From assembly GCA_030158675.1 (NCBI GenBank), contig JAOASL010000008.1:19822-83821 (forward strand): DNA of 64,000 nt. The letters run 5' to 3'. Shown here piece after piece: positions 10,463 to 17,701 of the stretch. The notes under the pieces are model-generated. The model ran no database searches. It was not told the DNA's origin and worked only from the letters and a program-made list of their open reading frames with translations. Made by a program: the position numbers and the translations under genes. How positions within the stretch are numbered: the stretch's first letter is position 1; every line of letters starts with the position of its first letter. The stretch is from Burkholderiaceae bacterium (lineage in GTDB: Bacteria; Pseudomonadota; Gammaproteobacteria; Burkholderiales; Burkholderiaceae_D).

Positions 10463-10840
10463 TCAGGTACCGGTACGCGACAAGGTCGCGATACGCTGCA
10501 ACAGCCGCTCAGGATCGACCGGTTTCACCAGGTAATCGCGCGCGCCCTGGCGCAACCCCCAGATGCGATCGGTTTCCTGCTGCTTGCTGCTGCAGATGAT
10601 GACCGGCACCGCGCAGGTCGCCGGATCGCGGGAGATCTCGCGCGTCGCCTGAAATCCGTTCTGGCCAGGCATCACAACATCCATCAGGATCAGCTGCGGC
10701 GGATTTTTCCGCGCCAGCTGCAGTGCTGCCTCCGCGCTATCGGCCGTGCTGACGGCATAGCCGTTTCGCGTCAGCAGTTCGGAAAGGAAATGGCGCTCGG
10801 TCGGCGAGTCGTCTACCACGAGAATGTGCTTGATCGGCAT
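10463..10840 (-). CDS. pilH: Twitching motility response regulator PilH
   Basis: A single-domain CheY-like receiver of 125 residues. Acidic pocket VVDDSPTER, phospho-acceptor Asp in LILMDVVMPG, switch residue in VIICSSK and conserved Lys in YLVKPVDPERL are all present. In Pseudomonas, PilH acts with PilG as an output or phosphate sink for the ChpA kinase and affects pilus retraction. It lies between pilG and pilI in one operon. Assignment as PilH rather than PilG follows from gene order and the MPGQNGF sequence. Confidence 0.9.
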   Translation of the reverse strand: MPIKHILVVDDSPTERHFLSELLTRNGYAVSTADSAEAALQLARKNPPQLILMDVVMPGQNGFQATREISRDPATCAVPVIICSSKQQETDRIWGLRQGARDYLVKPVDPERLLQRIATLSRTGT

Positions 10841-10891
10841 GAGAAGTCCACGGCGGAATCGGTGGCTGGAAGTGGCTGGAGATGAGCGGGA

Positions 10892-11302
10892 TCAGGTGGC
10901 CGCTTGCGGTGTCAGCGCGTGGTCGCGCACTGCCCGCAGCAGGCTGTCCTTGGTGAACGGCTTGGTGAGATAGGCGGTGGCACCAGCCAGCAAGCCACGC
11001 GCCCGATCGAACAAGCCATCACGCGACGACAGCAGGACGATCGGAATATGCGCGCTGGCGGGACTGGCACGGATCAGCGCGCAGGTCTGGAAGCCATCCA
11101 GCCGGGGCATCAGGATGTCGCAGAAAATCAGTGCAGGCCGTCGTTCGACAATGACCGACAACGCGGCAAAGCCATCGACGGCGAGAATCACCGGATAACC
11201 CGCCTGCGACAGAAAGATTTCAGCAGAGCGACGTATCGTGCTGCTGTCATCGATGACCAGTACTTCCGAAGCTAGTTGCGAAGCTGCCATTGCCGCACCC
11301 AT
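10892..11302 (-). CDS. pilG: Twitching motility response regulator PilG
   Basis: A stand-alone receiver protein of about 136 residues, first gene of the leftward pil chemosensory operon. VIDDSSTIRRSAE, LIFCDILMPRLDGFQTC and YLTKPFTKDSLL give the acidic pocket, phospho-Asp and Lys. In Pseudomonas, PilG promotes pilus extension and stimulates cAMP production. An internal ATG four codons in (11290) is an alternative start; neither has a strong ribosome site. The operon promoter should be within the 273-bp gap to the rubredoxin gene, where I could not identify a convincing consensus. Confidence 0.9.
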   Translation of the reverse strand: MGAAMAASQLASEVLVIDDSSTIRRSAEIFLSQAGYPVILAVDGFAALSVIVERRPALIFCDILMPRLDGFQTCALIRASPASAHIPIVLLSSRDGLFDRARGLLAGATAYLTKPFTKDSLLRAVRDHALTPQAAT

Positions 11303-11534
11303 TGGACGAAGTCAAGCAAAGGCGCGCAATGTAACAAAAATGGCAACTTGTTAAAACGATGAAAAATCAAACTTCGTGTCGCGTCGGTGTTTTGACCACA
11401 ATCCGACCACGATTGCCGCGATTTGGCAGCAAGAGCAACGCGGGCTCAATAGCGCTATCAAAGCGGGAAGAGAAGCGGATGCCGAACACTGCAACCAGTA
11501 TTCATTCAACCGTTCAGAGAGAGGGAAAACAAAA

Positions 11535-11556
11535 CGCGGACCTGGAACGGTCCGCG
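11535..11556 (-). terminator. Rho-independent terminator of the rubredoxin gene
   Basis: A perfect 8-bp stem (CGCGGACC/GGTCCGCG) with a 6-nt loop lies about 20 bp past the rubredoxin stop. On the reverse strand it is followed by a T-rich tract (GTTTTGTTTT). The remaining 11303-11534 shows no gene that I can support and should hold the pilG promoter. Confidence 0.6.
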
Positions 11557-11575
11557 GAAAAATACTTTCTGACGA

Positions 11576-11770
11576 TCAGATGGCAACCATCTCAAAATCT
11601 TCTTTGCGGGCACCGCACTCCGGGCAGGTCCAGTTCATAGGAACGTCATCCCAGCGCGTGCCCGGGGCGATGCCCTCTTCCGGCAGGCCGGCGGCCTCGT
11701 CGTAGACCCAGCCGCAAATCAGGCACATCCAGGTCTTGAATTCTTGTCCGGTTGTCTTGTTGTCACTCAC
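11576..11770 (-). CDS. rubA: Rubredoxin
   Basis: A 64-residue one-iron electron carrier. The two metal-binding knuckles are MCLICGW and CPECGA, with the intervening APGTRWDDVPMNW typical of bacterial rubredoxins. The frame stays open far upstream (to 12811) but that part is antisense to thiD. I chose the GTG at 11770, which has an AGGG about 8 nt upstream and gives a normal length. Its partner oxidoreductase is not in the window. It is divergent from the thiD-like gene with only about 50 bp between starts, a neighbourhood common in Burkholderiales. Confidence 0.93.
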   Translation of the reverse strand: MSDNKTTGQEFKTWMCLICGWVYDEAAGLPEEGIAPGTRWDDVPMNWTCPECGARKEDFEMVAI

Positions 11771-11821
11771 GGTACAGCCCTTAAAGTAAAATGCACAGCC
11801 AGCTATCTTAATGCTTTCCCT

Positions 11822-12664
11822 GTGCAAAACCAAACTTCCCCGCTCGTGCTGACCTTCGGCATCGCTGATCCGGTCGGCGCGATCGGCATACAGGCCGACC
11901 TTGCCGCAGTCGCAGCGATGGGCTGTCATGGCCTGTCCGTGCTGACTGCGCTGTCGTTCGGCGACACCACGGGCACCGAAGACCTGCAGGCCATCGACCC
12001 AGAATGGGTGTCGGACCAGGCGCGTGCGCTGCTCGAGGATATGCCAGTGGCGGCATTCAAGGTCGGTTATGTGGGCAATATCGAAACCATTTCCGTGATC
12101 GCCGAAATCGTCTCCGATTATCCCGAAATACCGCTGGTGCTCGCTCCGTTCGCAACCACATTGCCCGAGCAAGATGTCGACGAGGAACTGCTGCTGGCCT
12201 TGCGCGAGCTGCTGGTGCCGCAGACCACGCTGCTGCAGGTGTCGGCCGACGAGCTGGAGCGGCTGGCAGAAACCTGGCGCGATGCCAGCGACGAAGAAAT
12301 GCTGGATATCGACGCGATGCAGCTCATTGAATTCGGCTGCGAATTCGTGTTCGTCACCGGCATGCCGGGCGACGCGCATGACGTCTCGAATGCGCTGTTC
12401 AGCAGCGACGGGCTGGTGCGCAAGGACAGCTGGCCACGCCAGGCCGGCCCGTTCATCGGTGCCGGCAACACGCTGTCGGCGACCATTGCGGCGATGCTCG
12501 CCAACGGCCTCGACGTGCCGGAAGCAGTGCTGGAAGCGGAAGAATTCACCAACGCCGCGCTGAGCAATGCGCAGCGGCTGGGCATGGGCAAACTGGTGCC
12601 CGATCGCTATTTCTGGGCACGCGACCCCGAAGCCGGTAATGGCAACGGCAGCGCCGAACCCTGA
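11822..12664 (+). CDS. ThiD-like hydroxymethylpyrimidine kinase family protein with altered active-site motifs
   Basis: A ribokinase-fold protein of 280 residues, starting at GTG 11822. The ThiD family phosphorylates HMP and HMP-phosphate for thiamin synthesis. The fold is recognisable: [16 protein letters not shown] matches the ThiD N-terminal block, GLSVLTAL the following helix, and [17 protein letters not shown] the C-terminal anion-hole block. However, the usual DPSGGAGIQAD is [11 protein letters not shown], the catalytic block GTGCT is GAGNT, the typical ITPNLPEA is LLQVSADEL, and the KGGH segment is VTGMPGD. These changes fall on substrate and catalytic positions, so kinase activity is doubtful. 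It lies 37 bp upstream of hemL and is probably co-transcribed with it. No TPP riboswitch is seen. Confidence 0.75.
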   Translation: MQNQTSPLVLTFGIADPVGAIGIQADLAAVAAMGCHGLSVLTALSFGDTTGTEDLQAIDPEWVSDQARALLEDMPVAAFKVGYVGNIETISVIAEIVSDYPEIPLVLAPFATTLPEQDVDEELLLALRELLVPQTTLLQVSADELERLAETWRDASDEEMLDIDAMQLIEFGCEFVFVTGMPGDAHDVSNALFSSDGLVRKDSWPRQAGPFIGAGNTLSATIAAMLANGLDVPEAVLEAEEFTNAALSNAQRLGMGKLVPDRYFWARDPEAGNGNGSAEP

Positions 12665-12701
12665 CCCCATCCCCAAGATTTCAGAGACAAGAGAGGCCAA
12701 C

Positions 12702-13985
12702 GTGTCCCACAACGATACCCTGTTCGCCCGCGCACAACGCAGCACGCCCGGTGGCGTGAATTCTCCCGTGCGCGCCTTCCGCTCGGTCGGCGGCACGCCG
12801 CGCTTCATCACCCGCGCCGAAGGTGCGCATTTCTGGGACGCCGACGGAAAACGTTACATCGATTACATCGGATCCTGGGGCCCGGCCATCGTCGGGCATG
12901 CGCATCCCGACGTCATTCGGGCGGTGCAGGCCGCGGCAGAAAACGGCCTGTCATTCGGCGCGCCGACCGAAGGCGAGATCCTGATGGCCGAGGAAATCTG
13001 CAAGCTGGTGCCGTCGATCGAGCAGGTGCGGCTGGTATCGTCCGGCACCGAGGCCGTGATGAGCGCGCTGCGCGTCGCGCGCGGTGCGACCGGGCGCGAT
13101 CTCGTGATCAAATTTGAAGGTTGCTATCACGGCCATGCCGACTCGATGCTGGTGAAGGCCGGCAGCGGCTTGCTGACCTTCGGCAATCCGACTTCATCCG
13201 GTGTGCCCGAGGATTTTGCGAAGCACACGATGGTGCTCGACTATAACGACAGCAACCAACTGAGCGAAGTGTTCGGCCAGATGGGCGACCGCATCGCTGC
13301 CGTGATCGTCGAACCGGTTGCGGGCAATATGAACCTGCTGCGCGCCACGCCCGAATTCCTGCAGACCATGCGCCAGCAATGCACGAAGCACGGCGCGATC
13401 CTGATGTTTGACGAAGTGATGTCGGGCTTCCGTGTTGCGCTCGGTGGCGCGCAGGCGTTGTACGGCATCCGGCCCGACATGACCGTACTGGGCAAGGTGA
13501 TCGGCGGCGGCCTGCCGGTAGCCGCCTTCGGCGGACGCGCCGACCTGATGAAGCATCTCGCGCCACTCGGATCGGTGTACCAAGCCGGCACGCTGTCGGG
13601 CAATCCGGTGGCGGTCGCCGCAGGCATGAGCACGTTGAAGATCATCCAGCAACCGGGTTTCTATGAGCAGCTGGGAGCGCAGACGAAAAAACTGACCGAT
13701 GGCCTGTCGGCGGTGGCGAAAGACGCCGGCGAAGCGTTCTGCGCGGATGCAATCGGCGGCATGTTCGGGCTCTATTTTTCCGCGCAGCTGCCGGAAAATT
13801 ATGCGCAGATGATGGCCTGTGACAAACAGCGCTTCAATCTGTTCTTCCACGCGATGCTTGATGCCGGCGTGTATCTGGCACCGTCCGCCTTCGAGGCAGG
13901 CTTCGTGTCAGCGATGCATACGGACGCCGTGATCGACGCAACGATTGCTGCGGGACGCGACGCGTTCGCGAAGCTGAACGGGTAA
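12702..13985 (+). CDS. hemL: Glutamate-1-semialdehyde 2,1-aminomutase
   Basis: A PLP-dependent aminomutase of 427 residues that converts glutamate-1-semialdehyde into 5-aminolevulinate, the C5-pathway entry to haem. The N-terminus [19 protein letters not shown], the catalytic-Lys segment [17 protein letters not shown] and [14 protein letters not shown] are diagnostic, and the length is exactly family-typical. The start is the GTG at 12702 with GAGAGG upstream; the open frame before it is a shadow of the thiD-like gene. It converges with corA. Confidence 0.97.
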   Translation: MSHNDTLFARAQRSTPGGVNSPVRAFRSVGGTPRFITRAEGAHFWDADGKRYIDYIGSWGPAIVGHAHPDVIRAVQAAAENGLSFGAPTEGEILMAEEICKLVPSIEQVRLVSSGTEAVMSALRVARGATGRDLVIKFEGCYHGHADSMLVKAGSGLLTFGNPTSSGVPEDFAKHTMVLDYNDSNQLSEVFGQMGDRIAAVIVEPVAGNMNLLRATPEFLQTMRQQCTKHGAILMFDEVMSGFRVALGGAQALYGIRPDMTVLGKVIGGGLPVAAFGGRADLMKHLAPLGSVYQAGTLSGNPVAVAAGMSTLKIIQQPGFYEQLGAQTKKLTDGLSAVAKDAGEAFCADAIGGMFGLYFSAQLPENYAQMMACDKQRFNLFFHAMLDAGVYLAPSAFEAGFVSAMHTDAVIDATIAAGRDAFAKLNG

Positions 13986-14015
13986 GAGTCCGTCTCTACC
14001 CGAGCACCCCGGAAT

Positions 14016-14981
14016 CTACGTCAGCCACCCGCGCCGCCTGAAATACCAGAACGGCGTGATCGCGCTGGCCACCATCAGTGCCAGCGCGAACGGATAACCG
14101 AACGACCAGTCCAGTTCCGGCAGCACGCGGAAGTTCATGCCGTAGATGCTGGCGATCAGCGTCGGCGGCAGGAACGCGACCGACGCGACCGAAAAGATCT
14201 TGATGATCTTGTTCTGGTTGATGTTGATGAAACCGACCGTCGCATCCATCAGGAAGTTAATTTTTTCGAACAGGAAGGCGGTGTGGCCGTCGAGAGATTC
14301 GATATCACGCAGGATCTGACGGGCATCGTCGAACTGGTCTGAATTGAGCAGGCGACCGCGCATCAGAAAGCTGACTGCACGGCGTGTGTCCATCATGTTG
14401 CGACGGATCCGACCGTTCAGGTCCTCCTCGCGCGCCATCGCTGACAGCGACTCGGCCGCGTCCGCATCGCTGAATTCCTTCTGCAACACGCTGCGGCTGA
14501 CTTCCTCGAGGTTCTGGTAAATCCCTTCAAGCGCATCGGCTGAATATTCGACATCGGTCGCGTACAGATCCAGCAGCACATCCTTGAAGTCGCCGATCGA
14601 TCCGGGACGCGAACGCGCGCGCATGCGCACCAGCCGGAATACCGGCAGATCATCACTGTGCATCGAGAACAGCATGCCCTTCGCGAGGATGAAAGCAACC
14701 GTCACTACGCGTGACTCGCCCTCGTCTTCCTCGAGCAGGAAATCGGATCGCAGGTGCAGGTCGCCCTTATCGGCTTCGTAATAGCGCGCAGACGCCTCGA
14801 TGTCCTTCACATCATCTTCGTCCGGCAACGTGACACCGTAGATGCCACGCACCCAGTCGCGCTCTTCGTCGCTTGGGTCGGTCAGGTCGACCCAGACCGG
14901 CACGGCCCGCTCGAGATCCGCACGGGTCTCAATGTTGACCTGGCTGAGCCGGCCATTCTGCAGTACGAATACATTGATCAT
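14016..14981 (-). CDS. corA: Magnesium/cobalt transporter CorA
   Basis: A 321-residue CorA-family divalent cation channel. A large cytoplasmic alpha/beta and long-helix domain is followed by two C-terminal transmembrane helices; the first ends with the signature YGMNF near residue 283, and the last residues FRRRGW are the positive C-terminal tail. The start chosen is the ATG at 14981 with GGGAG just upstream, rather than a further upstream in-frame codon at 15023. The 5' region is unusually long (see 14982-15312). Confidence 0.95.
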   Translation of the reverse strand: MINVFVLQNGRLSQVNIETRADLERAVPVWVDLTDPSDEERDWVRGIYGVTLPDEDDVKDIEASARYYEADKGDLHLRSDFLLEEDEGESRVVTVAFILAKGMLFSMHSDDLPVFRLVRMRARSRPGSIGDFKDVLLDLYATDVEYSADALEGIYQNLEEVSRSVLQKEFSDADAAESLSAMAREEDLNGRIRRNMMDTRRAVSFLMRGRLLNSDQFDDARQILRDIESLDGHTAFLFEKINFLMDATVGFININQNKIIKIFSVASVAFLPPTLIASIYGMNFRVLPELDWSFGYPFALALMVASAITPFWYFRRRGWLT

Positions 14982-15312
14982 CAGCTCTCCCGGCCGCAAG
15001 TTTGCGGCATGCCTGCGGCGCATGCGCGCGCAGATATCAATTCATTACTTTTCAGGGAGCGCGGCCGATGCCGGCCATGCGCCCGCTTACCGTCGATGGA
15101 CCAGGCAAGCGGCACGCTACAGAGGGTGCGTCAGCTTGCGCAAGGACCGTCGGTCGACGGTTGTCGAGGTGAGGTGGGACTGCCCAAGGGGTGTCTCCGT
15201 TGTTCAAAACACCGAGAGTTTACTTTTTTTGCGCGGGGACAGGCAAGGATTGATACGGCAAGCGCTGCGCTGCGCGCGCCGAATCTCTGTGCGCAACGCG
15301 CGGCCGACGTGG
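14982..15312 (-). other. 331-bp gap upstream of corA: possible structured leader
   Basis: No gene is supported here. On the reverse strand, downstream of a candidate promoter, the sequence includes the near-palindrome ACCGTCGGTCGACGGT (about 15145-15160) and several short GC-rich inverted repeats before the corA ribosome site. The resulting leader would be about 220 nt. I do not recognise a known Mg riboswitch class. No terminator for mtgA with a clear T-run was seen. Confidence 0.3.
15217..15246 (-). promoter_or_regulatory. Candidate sigma-70 promoter for corA
   Basis: On the reverse strand TTGCCT (15246-15241) and TAAACT (15222-15217) are separated by 18 bp, with an A-tract in the spacer. 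It would start transcription about 230 bp before the corA ATG. Found by eye only. Confidence 0.35.
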
Positions 15313-16008
15313 TCAGGGCAGATCTGCGCTGTTCATCCGCATCAGGATCAGCGAGGAGCGCCGCGCCAGGTAATTCGAATCCAGGTGGCGGCCAAAGAAG
15401 CGCGGGTTCGGCAGCATCACCGCCAGCCGGGCCGCCTCGTCCGGACCCAGCGCCGCGGCAGGCTTGCCGAAATACTTGCGGGATGCCGCCTCGCAACCGA
15501 ACACGCCGTTGCCCCACTCGACCACGTTCAGGTAGATCTCGAAGATGCGGCGCTTGTCCATCATCGACTCCAGCATGAAGGTGATCACCATCTCCTGCGC
15601 CTTGCGCAGGTAGCTGCGATCGCCGGACAGGAACAGGTTTTTCGCCAGCTGCTGGGTAATTGTGGACCCACCGCGCACCACCTTGCCCTTTTTTGCGTTT
15701 TTTTCGTAGGCTTTCTGCAGCGCGGCCCAGTCCACCCCTTCGTGCTCGGCGAAGTTGGCGTCCTCGGCCGCAATGATCGCGCGCTTCAGGTGATTCGAGA
15801 TTCGCTGGTACGGCACCCACTGGTGCTTCAGTGTGGCATGTGGATTTTTCTGCTGCAGCTGCTCTAGCTGCGCGCGCATGAAAGACGTCGAGATCGGGTT
15901 ATGGTTGACCCACCAGCAAATGTGGATGAAGTACCAGCACTGCAGCAGCAGCACCAGTGCCAGCGGCAGGCCGGCAAACCACAGCAAAAACTTGCGTCGC
16001 CGGCTCAC
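15313..16008 (-). CDS. mtgA: Monofunctional peptidoglycan glycosyltransferase
   Basis: A 231-residue inner-membrane transglycosylase (family GT51) that polymerises lipid II into glycan strands. An N-terminal anchor (FAGLPLALVLLLQCWYFIHI) is followed by the GT51 blocks: AAEDANFAEHEGVD with the catalytic Glu, GGSTITQQLAKNL, and RKAQEMVI...KRRIFEIYLNVVEWG. I prefer the GTG at 16008, which has GGGAG 5 nt upstream and overlaps the aroE stop by 4 bp; another GTG at 16026 is possible. Last gene of the mpl-to-mtgA chain. Confidence 0.93.
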   Translation of the reverse strand: MSRRRKFLLWFAGLPLALVLLLQCWYFIHICWWVNHNPISTSFMRAQLEQLQQKNPHATLKHQWVPYQRISNHLKRAIIAAEDANFAEHEGVDWAALQKAYEKNAKKGKVVRGGSTITQQLAKNLFLSGDRSYLRKAQEMVITFMLESMMDKRRIFEIYLNVVEWGNGVFGCEAASRKYFGKPAAALGPDEAARLAVMLPNPRFFGRHLDSNYLARRSSLILMRMNSADLP

Positions 16009-16817
16009 AGCTGCTCCCGCAGCCACTGGTAGACCGGTGCCGTGTCGGGTCGCACGCCGCGCCAGACGAAGAACGACTCGGCGGCCTGTTCGATCAGCAT
16101 GCCGAGGCCATCACGTACACGGGCGCCATGCGCCGCTGCCATCTGCATGAACACCGTCGGCGCCAGACCGTACATCATGTCGTAGGCGAAGGTCTGCGAA
16201 GAAAACACACAAGGTGGCACCGGCGGCAATTCGGCCGACAGGCTGGCCGAGGTCGCGTTGATGACGATGTCACAGGCGTCGGACAAAGCTTCAAAGCGCA
16301 TCGCGGACAGCTGGCCGCCGGCTTGCGGAAATTCCCCGACCAGCATTTCCGCCTTGGCCAGAGTGCGGTTTGCGATAACGATCTGTTCAGGCTGTTGCTC
16401 GAGCAGCGGCAACATGACCCCGCGTGCAGCGCCACCCGCGCCCAGCAGCAGCACGCGCGCACCCGTGATCGCAACGCCACCGGAGACAATATCGCGCACC
16501 AGTCCAACGCCATCGGTGTTGTCGCCGAAGATGCGGCCCCGGTCGAACCGGAGTGTATTGACCGCACCGGCAGCCTGCGCACGCGGGCTACGTTCGTCGG
16601 CCAGTGCGAATGCATCGAGCTTGAATGGCACGGTGACATTCGCGCCGCGCCCGCCGCCGGCAATGAAAGCGTGCACGGCGGCTTCGAATCCGTCCAGCGG
16701 CGCCAGCAGCCGCTCATAACCAATGTCCTGCCCGGTCTGCTGCGCGAAGCGCGCATGAATCTGCGGGGATTTGCTGTGTGCGACCGGGTTGCCGATCACG
16801 ACGTAATGGTCGGTCAT
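16005..16817 (-). CDS. aroE: Shikimate dehydrogenase (NADP+)
   Basis: A 270-residue enzyme reducing 3-dehydroshikimate to shikimate. The substrate loop VIGNPVAHSKSPQIH, the catalytic-Lys region NVTVPFKLDAF, the GDNTDGVGLV block and the NADP-binding glycine motif LLGAGGAARG are all intact. It starts at ATG 16817, overlapping the stop of the TonB-like gene by 4 bp. The in-frame extension to 16892 lies inside that gene. The other shikimate gene in the window, aroQ, is in a separate transcription unit at 23089. Confidence 0.96.
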   Translation of the reverse strand: MTDHYVVIGNPVAHSKSPQIHARFAQQTGQDIGYERLLAPLDGFEAAVHAFIAGGGRGANVTVPFKLDAFALADERSPRAQAAGAVNTLRFDRGRIFGDNTDGVGLVRDIVSGGVAITGARVLLLGAGGAARGVMLPLLEQQPEQIVIANRTLAKAEMLVGEFPQAGGQLSAMRFEALSDACDIVINATSASLSAELPPVPPCVFSSQTFAYDMMYGLAPTVFMQMAAAHGARVRDGLGMLIEQAAESFFVWRGVRPDTAPVYQWLREQL

Positions 16818-17701
16818 TCTCTGCTCCCACCCAGGGCTTGCGTTTCCAGCTGCTGTTCGCGCGTGAACGAGAAACGAGCGACGATCTCCCATACTTGCTC
16901 ACGGCCGTCATGCGGCAGTGTGGCAGGCAGTCGGCCGAAAGGAGAGGCACGACGCACGATCGCCAGCGCCGCCGCGTCCAGTGCCGGATTGCCGGAGCTG
17001 CGCTCGACGCGCGGGCCACCGTCGCGCTCATACAGGAAGCCGTCCTGCCGCAGCGGGATGTAGACGATCAGGTCACCGTAGATCTTCGTTGTGCCGCTCT
17101 GCGGGAAATGCAGCGCACCGGTCTGTTCTATTTTTTTCCGGAGGGCAGTGTAATACAACGCGTACGGTACTTCGCGCGTGCTCGGCGTCAGCTGCCGCTT
17201 CAGCGGGCGCATATTGTAGTCGGCAATGTCGCGCGCCAGCTCGGCCTGGCGTCGCGCCAGCTCGGGCAACGGATCGACCGGCTTGTCAGCGCGTGCTTCC
17301 GGCGGCGACGGCGTACCACCCTCCGCGGCACCGGCCAGGCTGCGCCTGAGCAGCTGCAGCATGCGGTGCTGTTGCTGTTCGAGTTCGGCGACTTGCCGGC
17401 GCTGCGCATCGAGCGAGCTGCCGTCCGCCATACGCCCCAGATCGGGCAGCGGCGAACGCGCCCGGCCTGCGTCCGTATGGCCGCCACCGTCGAGGTTCGT
17501 CTGTGCGAGCGCCTCCGCCCTCAGCGGCATGACATCGCTGCGCGAATTCACCAGGATGACCGGCAGCCGGCTGTCAAAAGGCGGCGCGCGCTCCGGCAAA
17601 GGCGGAATGAAACGGATGGCGAGCAGAGTTGCGTGAATGGCCAGCGAAACAGCGATCGCCGTCGCCATCAAGGGCCTGCCGCTCACGACCGCGCGTATCA
17701 C
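16814..17701 (-). CDS. TonB C-terminal domain protein
   Basis: A 295-residue protein with one N-terminal membrane helix (ATAIAVSLAIHATLLAIRF), a periplasmic coiled-coil-like middle rich in Gln, Arg and Glu (about 95-175) and a C-terminal TonB-like fold (about 205-290: IYGDLIVYIPLRQDGFLYE, LDAAALAIVRRASPF). It lacks the long Pro-Lys/Pro-Glu spacer of classical TonB, and there is no exbB/exbD nearby, so it may serve a TonB-like or cell-envelope role rather than iron uptake. It is translationally coupled by 4-bp overlaps to rnb upstream and aroE downstream. Confidence 0.8.
   Translation of the reverse strand: MIRAVVSGRPLMATAIAVSLAIHATLLAIRFIPPLPERAPPFDSRLPVILVNSRSDVMPLRAEALAQTNLDGGGHTDAGRARSPLPDLGRMADGSSLDAQRRQVAELEQQQHRMLQLLRRSLAGAAEGGTPSPPEARADKPVDPLPELARRQAELARDIADYNMRPLKRQLTPSTREVPYALYYTALRKKIEQTGALHFPQSGTTKIYGDLIVYIPLRQDGFLYERDGGPRVERSSGNPALDAAALAIVRRASPFGRLPATLPHDGREQVWEIVARFSFTREQQLETQALGGSRE

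Noticed and set aside
11303..11821. TPP riboswitch near the thiD-like gene
   Set aside because: There is no THI-box pattern and the space before the gene is only about 50 bp.
11771..12811. Long upstream extension of the rubredoxin frame (411 residues)
   Set aside because: It runs antisense through the thiD-like gene; rubredoxins are about 55-65 residues.
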